DNA from: Hemicentrotus pulcherrimus
Taxonomy: Eukaryota > Echinodermata > Echinoidea > Camarodonta > Strongylocentrotidae
NCBI GenBank assembly: GCA_003118195.1
Contig: BEXV01001406.1
Location: 9,816-73,815 of the forward strand
Length of the DNA stretch: 64,000 nt
Direction of reading: 5' to 3'
In this document: positions 22,321 to 33,900 of the stretch, one piece after another
How positions within the stretch are numbered: position 1 is the stretch's first letter
Layout of the letters: the number at the start of each line of letters is the position of its first letter
Notes under the pieces: generated by a model
Told to the model about the DNA's origin: nothing
Database searches by the model: none
The model's input: only the letters and a program-made list of their open reading frames with translations
Position numbers and translations under genes: made by a program

Positions 22321-24870
22321 TACAGCATGGGTGTGTTGACTATCTGTGCAATCTGAGGACATCTACACTTATTTCAAGTATCGACCAAGGGATCTACAGA
22401 GAAAGGCTACTTCCTATGTAGCCCATATGTATTGTTTCTTTATCAAGACACAATGTGAATCAAGTTATACACTTTTATATGTGATACATCTGGACCCTCT
22501 TTCATAATTACATGTTGTTAAAACAATGATTACTGCCATAATGCTATGAATAATAGTGGTCACAGAGATGAATGCAGTGATTTCAGTAGCTTACCTGTAC
22601 AGTGTACATCAGTTATCATAACTATTGATAATACAAAGAAACCTGCATATAAATACTAATCAAGGAAGACAACAGTGGTCATTGTTGGCAGATGGTTGTT
22701 ATGAACAGATACATTCTGTTACAATAAGAAACCATTTTCAAGGGAAAAAAAAATGATAAGTGGTCTTTCTATACAGGTTGTCATTAAAGTTCTTTTGACT
22801 GTAAACGGTTTTTATGAAACGGGGACCAGATCAGAAAAAGAAAAATGTCCATTAGGTATACAGCTCAATGTCTACATTAAAGTGAACTATAATGTACATG
22901 TATCTAGAAATTAGAGGAGTTCTGCATCCATAAAGTGTTTGTTTTTTAAAAAACTTTAGAGGTTGGTGGCCCTGTGTATACATGCAAGAGCAACTTTAAT
23001 TTGAAGGAAGTTATGCAACAAAACGTTCAACAAAACTGAAATAAATAGAAAAAAAACCTCACTTTTATCACTTTGATCTTCTAGTATGTAAAGTACATGT
23101 AGCCTTGAAGTTATGTCTTAGTTTTCCAGTTTATGTATAATGCATGAGTATGCAGCTCAGATGTAAGAACCATCAGTGCAATCTTGTTATTTGTCTGAAA
23201 ATAATGTTAATGTTTTATAACTACAGCAACACTTTGGCAAACTCTGAAATTGACTTTTATGTTTAGTTCAACCTTAAAGAGAGAAGAGAGAGAACAAAAA
23301 AAAAGAGATTTTTTTTTTTTAAAGTGGATATATTGGGCTAAAACTCCAAAGACAGGATAGTTATGTAATTGTCATACTCGCCTGATGCTCAACGCATATT
23401 GTTAAACATTTTAAAATGTAATATTTGATATGGTGAATATTAATTTGTATTATTTGTATGCGCCTTGAGCATCTCTAGAGATGGATATATTAAATACAGA
23501 TGTACAAAAATAAGTTAACCCCATGTATACATCTGCTTACCGGTTTCTGAAATTACAGGGTAAAATGGATGCATGTACATTCAGGTCACTCACTTTTCTA
23601 TCATGTCATGACCTCTTTTTCTTACCTTGTGTAAAGTGCCTTTCATCTGTAGTTACCACATGACTTTGTGAGGAAATAGTTGTTTTGTAAATTAGGTCTA
23701 GTAGCTGTTTTCTGGTTTCGTGTGTAGATGCAAGAGAAATAATACTATGTGAAAAAACAAAAAATGGCATTAAAAAACCCTCCATCCGGCAGGCGGAGGG
23801 CGATGAGTTGTCCAAAAAACACCACACTCTTCTTCAGTGGCCAGATGTTTAAAAATTAAATCCGTTTCTGAAGCAGACACACATAAGGTGTACCTGCATG
23901 TAGATTATTAAGCTAAGTAGCATCAAGACTATCACAATTAATAGTTTGGAGTGCATGTCATCAGTTGAGAACCAATCAGTCGTTATTTCCGTATTTTGCT
24001 CTTGTTCAGAGTTGAAATGAAATATATATTTAGCCCTATAGAATTTCTCAGTGTAGCTCTATAAACTTTGATGATGATTATAGTATAAAGGGACAAACAA
24101 AAACAAAATCACTCCCATCAAAAAGCAGTTGCTTTTCCCTTGTGGACATTTCAAAAGTGAGCATTATTCCAGCTGTTTGCAAATATTTGATAGATAAGCA
24201 TCTTTGGGTATTTCTCAATTATTCCATTACTATAGATAATGGCATGATGTTTAATTGTATGAAAAAAGTGCATACCATATATATATGCATACTGAAAACA
24301 TACATAATAGAGTGTATATTTGTCAATAGAATGTCTTGCCTTTATGCTTATAAAGGTGGTACATGTATATCTATATACATACACACATGTAGTATAGTTT
24401 TGATGGAAGAAAAATAAAGGAAATTGCTTTATGTATACTATTTTTAGTGTATTTTATTTGAATGTCATGGCTGACAATGTTTTTGACAAGTGTTTATGTG
24501 TTTCTGAAGGCCTTCTGGGGAAACTTTATAATTGATTGAGGTTCACAAGTAAACCATGGCTGATATTCTACTAAAATGTCAACCAGAAGTTGGGGGTATC
24601 AAGGAGAGTACATGATAGAGAGTGTGTGGACAAAGGAGATGAAAGGAAAGTTATGTGTCAAATAGAACATGGTATAATGGGATCCATGGTTACCGTGTAT
24701 GGAGATGGATGGATGAAAACTTCAATCACAGACATTTTTGAAAGAAATGGAGAGGGTGAGTAGGTGAGAAAGAGAAAAAAAAGAGATGGGTAGAGAGGGA
24801 GAGGGTGGATAGGAGTGAATTATGGATAACAAGCATACAGAATATAAAAAACAAGGGACTTTTCTTACCG
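22321..24870. other. TRAPPC14/LAMTOR4 convergent spacer, left part
   Basis: No gene is recognised. It holds the MITE-like fragment at about 22718-22806 and a LINE/SINE 3'-end-like line at 23440-23500 (TGCGCCTTGAGCATCT then GGATATATTAAATA). A purine stretch lies at 23270-23330 (GAGAAGAGAGAGAACAAAAA). The TRAPPC14 3'UTR must end somewhere here, but no poly(A) signal could be chosen with confidence. Confidence 0.5.
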
Positions 24871-24879
24871 TTCATTGTG

Positions 24880-25560
24880 CCGTTCTTTTTTTCTCATTTA
24901 TATAATTCTAATTCTCTTTCTTTCACTCAAGCTCTCTCACTCTGTTTGAATCTTATCCATTAATCTACTTTCCTTTCTCATTCCTTCCTCCATGCGTGCT
25001 TTCTTTCCCTTCATTTTCATTCCACTCATTTTCACTGTCTCACTTTCCCCACATTCCCTTACTTCAAGTTGTCTCTCCTTAATTTCTTACCCCCAGCCCC
25101 CCTTAATCCATCTCATCTCAACGTTACCTTTTGATACCATGGATCTACCTGTATCTTTACAATGCTTTCTACCTTCTTTCTCTTGCATCATGTCTCACTT
25201 TCCTTGTAACTCCTACATGTACCACCTTCTCTCTCTCTTTCGATCACTCTGATATATTTCCATCTCTTCTTGTTCACTCTTTCTCATTCCATTTAATCTC
25301 ACATTTCCTCATTGCTATTTTGCTACATTATCTCTCCAAACTCTTTCATTCACTTTTCCTTTTTTGCTTTCTCTTTAATTCTCCCCTATCCCTTCTTTTT
25401 TCTTCATTCTTGCTCTCAATCAAAGTGCATCTCCATACCCCCTCCTTTCCAGGATCTTTTTCCCATGCTTTTTCCCTCTACTTGGTTTCTCGTTCTTCTC
25501 TCTTTCCTTCTCTCTCTGGCTTTTCTCCCCTCTCTCTCTGTCTCCTATTAAATGAAAACA
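24880..25560 (+). repeat. About 680-bp polypyrimidine-rich tract
   Basis: The plus strand is almost all C and T with scattered A (runs such as TCTCTCTTTCTTTC, CCTCCTTTCC and CTCTCTCTGTCTCC). Overlapping open frames rich in Ser, Leu and Phe are caused by this composition and are not genes. Confidence 0.85.
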
Positions 25561-27663
25561 GGTTGTCTGTATAGCGAATATTGTTCTCGTCAGGTTTAAC
25601 TAGACGGGGTCTTGTCACTTTGGTGTGTGCATGTACCTTTTTCTGATTCATACCAGTAGCCCTAATTTTATGTCTAAATCAATGTATTGTACAGAGAAAT
25701 CATTTGCCTTTTGATTTGTGATGCGTACAGGGCATGAAGATAATTAATGGTTGTTCAATACATAGGCATTTATACAATACACACAACAACAATCGGCTAA
25801 AGATTTTAGTGCAATCGTAGAGGTGTTCTATCTCCTGCGACTACAACCCGATAGACGTGCAGACTGCAACAGTGAACTGGCATATTGGGCTCGCAGTCGC
25901 AGAGTTTTCGGACCGCAGTCGGATCGTGTAGTGTGCGCATGATCTTAGAGCCAGGATTGTGTTTAATATACGAACCAAACATGTCTGAGAGTTCACATGA
26001 CAAGACTACAGGAACTCGTATTGAGGGGGAGGGGACAATGGACTTACAAAGTGAATAAATACTTTGGTGCAATAGAAAATGAGAAAACAATCAGCTCGAG
26101 TATTTATACAAAACTTTAATACATGTACTTGAGCAATAAATCTCAAATACAATTTTCCAAATGTTATATGCTAGTACACTACATTGTATTTCACTCTCCA
26201 AATTCTACAATACAAATACGAACAAAAAAAATTGTTCATATCACATATTTCCATGGTCTTACAATTTCATACATAAATTTACCCCCAATAACAGCAAGAT
26301 CATGCTCAATAAAGTTTAACATCATGCCTGTCAAATGTGTATACACAGGTTTTAACTACTAACGAGAGGCTAAATGAGCTACACGAAATGCTTTGGTGAG
26401 CCTTCATTCACAGCTGTTTCTTGATCTAATTGAACCAATCATTTCTTCACATATTATATTTGCTGATGTAGAAAGTACATGTAATGGTTTCTTGGCAGTT
26501 AGTATTTAAAGGATTTAAAATCAAAGATCTTTAGATTCACTTTAGATCTAAACACAAGGCACAATTCATGCAACCATTTGGAATGTCTGCTAATCTACAC
26601 ATAAGTTATTCCTAGTACAATTAAAGGGTTGTATCGTGTTTAAAAAATAAAACAAACTTTTCTATTTGTTCATTACCACCACTGCACATTTTATTCCATG
26701 TTAAATTCTTATTTCTTGTAAAATCAATGCTATTGGTTCAAAATGTAAATAATACATGTACTGGTTCATTTAAGTAAACATATGACTGTATAATGTGCAT
26801 CTTTATTTCCCTTTGCAATTGATTACATGTATATTCACATTTTCAAAATAAAAGATCTATAACCAATCCAATTTATATAGTACACTACACGTAATAATTT
26901 TGTTACAAAGAGGGTAGAAATATACCTAAAGCAAAGTAAAGTGTACTTATTGCACCCAGTTTCACTAAACTTTTCTCTTTTTTTTTCTTTTATAAAATTG
27001 TATAAAGTTTAACATATGAAGAAAAGAAAAAAAGGAGAAGAACAGAAAAACAGAGAAGAAGAATAAAAACAAAAACAAAAAAGAAGGAAAAAAAAGATTA
27101 ATATCTTTATTGCAGTACATGTACCACAGGCAGAATGCTTCTGTTGGAGAAAAAAATGATGAGGATTAATTCCTGGGATATCCTTCTAGTCTGAGCAGTA
27201 TTTATATAAGTAAGCAAAGAGTTGCTAAAAAACATTAATATCGAAGTATATCTATTCTGTATCAATATTATGTCTTCTGGAAGTATAATGTAATACATGT
27301 TTATGGCTAAATAAATCCGGTAAACTCTTAATACATGACCATCTTTAATCCTACTTTAAAATGGCAAATCTTGTCCAAGAATTCAAGCTTTTAAAGATAA
27401 GAAAATTATACCTTTTCTTCTTCCAGGAACAGAAACATGTCCATGGAAAACATTCTGTGCTAAATTAATAATTGAAATAAACCATTTAAAGTAAATCTGA
27501 AAGTTTATTCATGACAACAAGATATTGTGGCACAGAAGGGATTACATAAATATATGATGTAAAGGGGATACCATCATAGTCCTTTATATGCCTTTATCTG
27601 TACCCCCTCCTCCAAACTTTACTTAAAAACTGTTACCGTAGCAATTTTAGGGGCATCATACTA
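25561..27663. other. TRAPPC14/LAMTOR4 spacer, right part, with probable LAMTOR4 3'UTR
   Basis: No coding exon is seen. 25800-25960 is a locally GC-richer stretch (CTGCGACTACAACCCG, CGCAGTCGCAGAG, CGGACCGCAGTCGGATCG) that looks like part of a transposon. The segment next to LAMTOR4's stop (27663 downwards) should be its 3'UTR. Confidence 0.45.
27106..27111 (-). terminator. Candidate poly(A) signal AATAAA for LAMTOR4
   Basis: TTTATT on the plus strand, that is AATAAA in GCAATAAAGATATTAATC on the minus strand, lies about 550 bases after the LAMTOR4 stop. Several other AATAAA sites occur nearby, so this is only one candidate. Confidence 0.3.
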
Positions 27664-29205
27664 TCATGCCATAACTGGATCTTTTGGGATGTTTTTCCTT
27701 TTGCTGATGTAAACTTTGTCACTTGATATTGTTGCTATGTACAAGAAGTCATCAAAAATAACTGCAGCAAAGAAAGAAAGAGAAAGAAATACAATCTAAA
27801 ATCAATCTGACAATTTTGTAAATTGATTTTTTTTTTTAATATCACATACCAAACAATCATTTGTAAATACAAGATATGTTCAACTTGCAGGCAACATATT
27901 GAAGGAGTGAATGACTCTGTATACACAGACACGTTTTAGGAAAAAGTGAAAAGACAAGCAGTCTTTTATAGTTATAAGTAAATACAACTGTGAATGGAAA
28001 TAGGCTTGTATAACTATTTACATATTTGATCTTAATATTTCCGCAGCTCCAACTAGGATAATGGCATTCTAAAGTTACTCTCATCATCATACATATTTCT
28101 AACTAGGCTGGGTAAGAGAAATATTTTTAAAACATCTTTTTTCAGCAGAAGTTGCTTTGTTTCAATCATTAAAAAAAGATAGATACCAGTAGGTTTTCTT
28201 TTCCAAGCTTGACTAAAGATGCAATTGGGCTCAAATAAAGATGAGCCTCAGAATAGTTTAACTAGAGACATGCAAATAAGCAATATAAATGCTTATTTTA
28301 ATAATACCATCATTATTATCATAACGATCATAGTGACAGTCTCTTTAGAAAAAGACCTGTTCAGTACCAAGAGAAAACCATGAATTGAAATAACTCTCCC
28401 TACATGTTTGTAAATCAATTGATTTACATGCAAGCAATATTGTTTGTATTTTCACCACAAAGCTGAGAGAATTTGTGAATTTGGTTTAATGCGAACATGA
28501 TTTAAATAACAATCTTTAAACAAATAAAAAGAGAAAAGAATCCTAAAGAAGCATGCTAACTCAAAATAACTGCCATTTACTCTACGTACCTGAGAGCCTC
28601 TTGAAGGATTGTGAGTTGTCTGGTGTTATGTTAACTTTAGATGCCAGTCTTATCATCTTCATGATGATAGCAGCAGTAGCTTCATCATTCTCCAGGTCCC
28701 CAGATGACTGGCAGATAAAAAAATAAAAAAGATCACACTCATCGCAATTTTGCTTTCAATACACTTAACATATGGTAGAAGAAGGCATTACCTTAATAAT
28801 TTACATCTATTCTCTGTCACTTTTTTTTGTTTTCAATTTTCTAATGTCTTTCTTATTTTTTTTTCTTCACTAAAACATGTATTTTATACATTTACTTCTA
28901 TTCTATTTATGTTTTATTTAATTGTTTTGCTTTAATCCATGGTCATGGTAACAATTCAATCAATCATTAAAAACGATTTTAAATAAGCTCTTTAAATCAA
29001 TTACTCCTACATACTTCAATTTTGAAACGTACACTTCTACATAATGTAGAAGTTCAAATTTGTTTTGCCAACCTTCACATATTCAACTTCCGATTAAATT
29101 CGTAAGGGGGAAAGATAGAGAGAGAGAGAAAAAAGAGAGAACAAAAGAAAGAGAAAAAGAGAGAGAGAAACAAGAAGGAGAGGGGGTGAGGGAAAGAAAG
29201 GAGAT

Positions 29206-29243
<38 letters not shown>

Positions 29244-30501
29244 TGAGTGATTATTCTTACAGCCATGACTGCTCCACTATCGTTGAGGATCAAGTATCCC
29301 TCCTGGTTTGGTACTTTGTCCAGATTATGAGGTCCTGGCCCACTCTGAAAAATGTTTAATACACACAACAAATTAGTTTGGGGTGAAAATTTGTATTCAA
29401 AAAATGATTTCTAAACTTTAAGTCTTTCCTTGGTCTTATGTAAAAAAAAAAAATCAAAAAATAAGACTTGTACATTCTTTGAACCAAGGCACAACTAAAT
29501 TACCACACAGTTGCCACATATGCCCTCTTAGTTTACCAGTTTTAAAATTATTATAAGTCATCACTTCAATTTTCCTTAATAGTCCCAGTCAAAATAGTGA
29601 ATTTAAGGGGGGGAACCCAAAAGTAACTGTAAAGAATTTATTCCAAAGCAATGCCCTAACTACCAAGTTACCCACTAAAGAACATTCTAAAAGTGATGTT
29701 AATGGGTTGTCCGAAGGATTTATCGCTCATAATGTGAAAGTCTCTGTACAAAGTCAATGTAAGATGCATGAAGAAAATCATCACAGAATCCGTTTCTTGC
29801 ATCGCCAACGCACAGATCAAAAATATGATTTTTTGAGGACGCATCCGTCCATGTTTAAGAAGATGATCCTTGTTTATGGAGACGATCCTTATTCTCTGAC
29901 CAGCCCGTGCGTCCCCCATTGAACAAATTGCAACTTTCCATTTTTAATTTTATGTCTCTCAAACTATTGTGCAGTGAATGAATAATATTCCCCCCANATG
30001 TAAAAACGGACCCCCCTCCCCCGAAAAAAAAATGAACAAATAGACCCGGCGCTTGTTAAGAAGCCTATCCAAAATTTGACCTGTTAGGATTTCAGACATT
30101 ACGGTAGATATCTTCACAGGCCCGCGCCTGCCCGCAACCCACCATCGGTTTGCCCCACTTTGCCGTGAAACCTGTGAAAAAGTGTGTACTAATATCAAAG
30201 TTTTCTGAAAAACACTCCAAAAATAACAAGAAAATTGACACGAAAAAAGTAAAACAACTCATGATCTTTATTTGGACATTTATTGAATATTTAGATCTAC
30301 TTCATTTTGGGTATATTTTAGTAGGCTATCTCCACGCCGGAGTTACGGGTCAAATTTTGGATAGGTTTCTGAACAAGCGCCATAAACCCTAGAGTCTACT
30401 AGACTCTAGAAAACGATAAAGACTGAGAAGAAAAGTATTCTCCACCAACATAATATCAAGCGAATGGGACCGTTCAACGTCAATTTCAATTTTCTTACCA
30501 T
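27664..30501 (-). CDS. LAMTOR4: LAMTOR4 (C7orf59), Ragulator complex subunit, 4 exons
   Basis: LAMTOR4 is a small roadblock-fold subunit of Ragulator, the lysosomal scaffold that recruits Rag GTPases and mTORC1. Exons on the minus strand: 30501-30499 (the ATG alone), 29344-29261, 28707-28590, 27761-27664 (TGA at 27666-27664). The spliced product is about 100 aa against 99 in human. Diagnostic stretches are VPNQEGYLILNDSGAVMA (human IPDQLGYLVLSEGAVLA), SSGDLENDE (identical to human) and FKRLSV; the last exon reads IFDDFLYIATISSDKVYISK (human [20 protein letters not shown]). Phases 0, 0 and 1 agree across all introns, and all donors are GT. The first exon is inferred from ATG|GTAAGA followed by an in-phase exon that would start right after Met; it is the least certain part. 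A single N at 29997 lies in intron 1. Confidence 0.92.
29100..29250 (+). repeat. GA-rich purine tract in LAMTOR4 intron 2
   Basis: GAGAGAGAGAGAAAAAAGAG-type sequence ending in an uninterrupted (GA)n run at about 29210-29235, just before the exon 2 donor of LAMTOR4 (at 29260, minus strand). Read in the sense of the gene, it is a pyrimidine run immediately after the 5' splice site. Confidence 0.9.
30040..30380. repeat. Inverted-repeat element upstream of LAMTOR4 exon 2
   Basis: Left arm about 30048-30090 (GGCGCTTGTTAAGAAGCCTA, then TCCAAAATTTGACCTGT). Right arm about 30342-30383 is its approximate reverse complement (ACGGGTCAAATTTTGGATAG, then GTTTCTGAACAAGCGCC). The arms of about 40 bases agree at most positions. 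The element lies in LAMTOR4 intron 1 and has no coding content. Confidence 0.75.
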
Positions 30502-30975
30502 ATTTACGTGCCTTGTCCGTCCTTTATATTTAGCAAAATATATCAGATTATATTGGAAATAGATACAACTATATGATGTTGGGGTAAATGTCGCAAAGTC
30601 AATTCTAAATCTACAGTTTGCAGGTGCTGATCCTTCCCTAATAAAAACGATAAACATCGCAAGTTTCGTCAGGTGACTGATTAGGCACAGTCACTGTTAT
30701 TTTGTTATGGATCATCAAATTAATAAAGCTTAAAAAAATTATCGTATTTTTCAACAACAAAATATTAGTTACAGTATTATATATTTTTTATAAATAATTA
30801 ATTAACATATATGATATATTTGATACCATAATTTAGTATATCATACTCAATCGCATTTGACACGTCAAGAAAAACAAAAAAACACAGTGCATTTAATTTT
30901 TGCACACAGTTTTGTAGAACTTGAGCTGAGCTTGAGGTCATTACTGACTTTCTAGGTTGGGCGTTTCAAGTTTCA
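30502..30975. promoter_or_regulatory. Bidirectional promoter region between LAMTOR4 and COG7
   Basis: The inferred start codons of LAMTOR4 (minus, 30501) and COG7 (plus, 30976) are 474 bases apart and point away from each other. Both genes' 5'UTRs and core promoters must lie here unless there are additional upstream non-coding exons. The middle is very AT-rich (30720-30850). An imperfect CLEAR-like GTCAGGTGAC occurs at 30668-30677, with the core changed from CACGTG to CAGGTG. No TATA box could be assigned. Confidence 0.55.
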
Positions 30976-33900
30976 ATGATGGTATGTACCGAAAAATACA
31001 ACTCATTTAAAGTTAATACAGTAATAACGGTGTAAACGGATGGCACCAACACAATATTCTTGTAAAAGATAATTATTTAGTCCCGAACGTTAATTATCGT
31101 GTTTGCTTTGATTGACTGAGGTTACCAAAAACAGTTACACGCGTACACGGACAGTTACTTTGTGCTTAGATGGTTGTGCTTATTTATTCAAGATTAAAGT
31201 AAAGGGTAGGGTAGGGTAGGGTAGTGTATGAAAGGGTAGGGTAGTGTATGAAAGGGTAGAATAATTTCATGATAAATCAGTTCTCGCATAGACTCACCTC
31301 TGGCCCGCCGGCCGCCTTCGGCTTCAGCCAGTTTAGGTTAGGGTTAGCTAATTTGGATTTGGATTTGAAGAGTCGATAACGATAACTGTGAATGTGATAC
31401 AAGCATTGAAAATTGTATGATGCAAGTGTTCGTAATCACCTGGCGGATGAAAAGTTGAATTTTACGCTGTTTTGTGTGTCATTGCAGCGCCAAATTTGGT
31501 GTGTTCGTCGCTAATTTGTGACAAATGATATTTCATGCAAAATTTGTATTATATTCCCAGGTCGAAAATCCCATAGAGACCAATAGAGACCATTAGAAAA
31601 ATTCTATTGGTCTCTAATGGTTTCTGTTGGAGTCTATTGGTTTCTGTTGGAGTCTATTGGTTTCTGTTGGACCCATAGAATTGAATCCAATAGAGAGCAT
31701 TCAAACCATCAGAAACCAATAGAAACCAATAGCACCCATAGGAACCAATAGAAATAGAAACCAATAGGACCAATAGAAACCAATCAGCATCAGCATCAGT
31801 ATACGGAAGTGTAAGGTGATCCTGTTGAAACTTCCGGTCGTTTCATTGAGTGGTGCTTCGTTCAAAAAAATTAACCTGAACTATTTTTGCTCGCATGGCG
31901 GTCCAATAGGACCAATAGAACCAATAGAACCAATAGAAACCAATAGGACCAATAGGACCAATAGGACCAATATAAACCAATGAGACCAATAGAAACCAAT
32001 AGAAACCAACAGCTAAATCTATCTCGTGCATATTCATGATTACTTTATACTTGTTCACAGAAAATTACATTTATCATAATTTGTTAAGCAACTTATGACA
32101 ATGTACATCAATTTTGTGATTTTTATTTTCTTTCGGCAACTAATGACCAATAGATTATTTGTTTAATCATGTTACAATTTCATTCACGTTTTATCAATAG
32201 ATATATTGATTGTAATGATTACTAACCAAGAAACAATTCATGTATGTTTATTATATAGAGTAGTACAAGCCTTCTGTTAAAATAAAAGATATTCTTAAAC
32301 TTACTTCAAGTGATCTATGTGATGGAGTTAATGCAATTGAGATTAGAATATCCTTTTTTTGGTGGACAGTTGCTAAAATCGATTTTGATTTATCGTTATT
32401 GATTTACCAATAGAAGCCATTGGACCATTGGTTTCAATGGGGAATTCAGAATATGGGACCATTAGAAACTCATAGAAAGATCTCTAATGGACCAAAAGGA
32501 ACCCGATCTACCCATAGAAAATATCTAATGGACCAACAGAAACCCATCATAGGAGAAAATATCTAATGGACCAACAGAAACACATAGAAGACATGGGTGG
32601 ATGCTGGTCCAATTAGAAGCTTTCTGTTGGTCCATCAGCTTTCTTTCTGTTGGTTTGTGTTGGTCCAATAGGTATTTTCTAATGGTTTCTGTGGGTCCAT
32701 CATTTCACTTTCCCTATTGAAACCATTAGGCACCAATAGCTCTAATGGTTTCTGATGGTCAAATAGGATCGGATCCTAATGGAATTTCGACCTGGGTTGA
32801 TAAGCGCTGATTCTTGGCCTTACCTTTGACTTGTTTCTTGCTTGTTATAGTCATTTAGTAGATGAACTACTTGAATTTTGAGCACTTTTCAGTAACGCAA
32901 AAAGCCCAGGTTTTAGTTGCATTTGATTTTAATTTTGTTGCTAGGACTTCTCAAAGTTTTTGGATGCTAACTTTGATGTGAAGGACTGGGTGAATGCTGC
33001 ATTTAGAGCACAGAAGGACTCCCCAGAACAGAAGGATGTAAGTATTCATTGTGACCTCAAAGTAACAAGTGTCACTATCTCATGTGCCCCTGCATTGAAA
33101 TATATGAGATGCCTGTACAACGTAGGGACACTTCTCACTATGTACATGACTGACAAAGAAAGCGGACAAAATATACAGTTCCTCAGGCAGACAAAGGAAC
33201 ATCCCTTCACTGCTATTATGTAAAAATGTGTAGAACAGGTGTCACATGTATATTCACCTTTTTACATAATAGCAGTGAAGGGATGTTCCTTTGTCTACCT
33301 GAGGAACTGTATATTTCGTCCGCTTTCTTTGTCAGTCATATTAATAGTGTCTGTGCCATTTGCTCAGATTATTCTGTGTGCAGCTACTAATTAGGTTTTT
33401 AATACTTACTTTACTTTACTTTAATCCATTGATGTTGGTAGGACAGAGCCTGTTCATCGATCGATTGAATTCCTTTACATCAATACTTCTGTTCGTTGTG
33501 GTTTCGTGTCGAGGTGTGTGTATTAGACTATTAATTAGAAACAATTATTTACATCTGAGACCAACTCTTTAAAGGTAGGATTTACTACTTTAGCCAGAAG
33601 GGATTAGACTGCCCAGTGAGCCAGCGAGGTCACTGTGATAGGTAGCTATCTCATTAACTCAGCTCTCATTTGACATAAGAAAAAGAGGATCATGGGGGAC
33701 CAACAGGCACCGATTGGGGAAGTTTTCTATATAGAGGGAGCAAGTAGCTACAAGTAGTACAGTGTGCCTTTAAGTCACCATCCAAAATATGTGACTTTAA
33801 AAAGAACCAAACCAGGGTCCATCAGAGTTGGTTTGTAGGCAAAGACAAAGAGCCGGGCTCTATTTCACAAAACTTGTCATCTGTGAAAAAATGACAGTTT

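Noticed and set aside
25131..25574. 147-codon Ser/Leu/Phe-rich frame
   Set aside because: It arises from the pyrimidine tract; overlapping frames in the same stretch have the same character.
30668..30677. GTCAGGTGAC as a CLEAR (TFEB) site in the LAMTOR4/COG7 promoter
   Set aside because: The core is CAGGTG instead of CACGTG, so it does not meet the known motif; left only as a remark.
31200..31262. GGGTA repeats as an internal telomere
   Set aside because: The unit is not TTAGGG, and the array is short and degenerate.
31843..32058. Minus-strand frame with [16 protein letters not shown], collagen-like at first sight
   Set aside because: It is the translation of the CCAATAG subrepeats, not a collagen.
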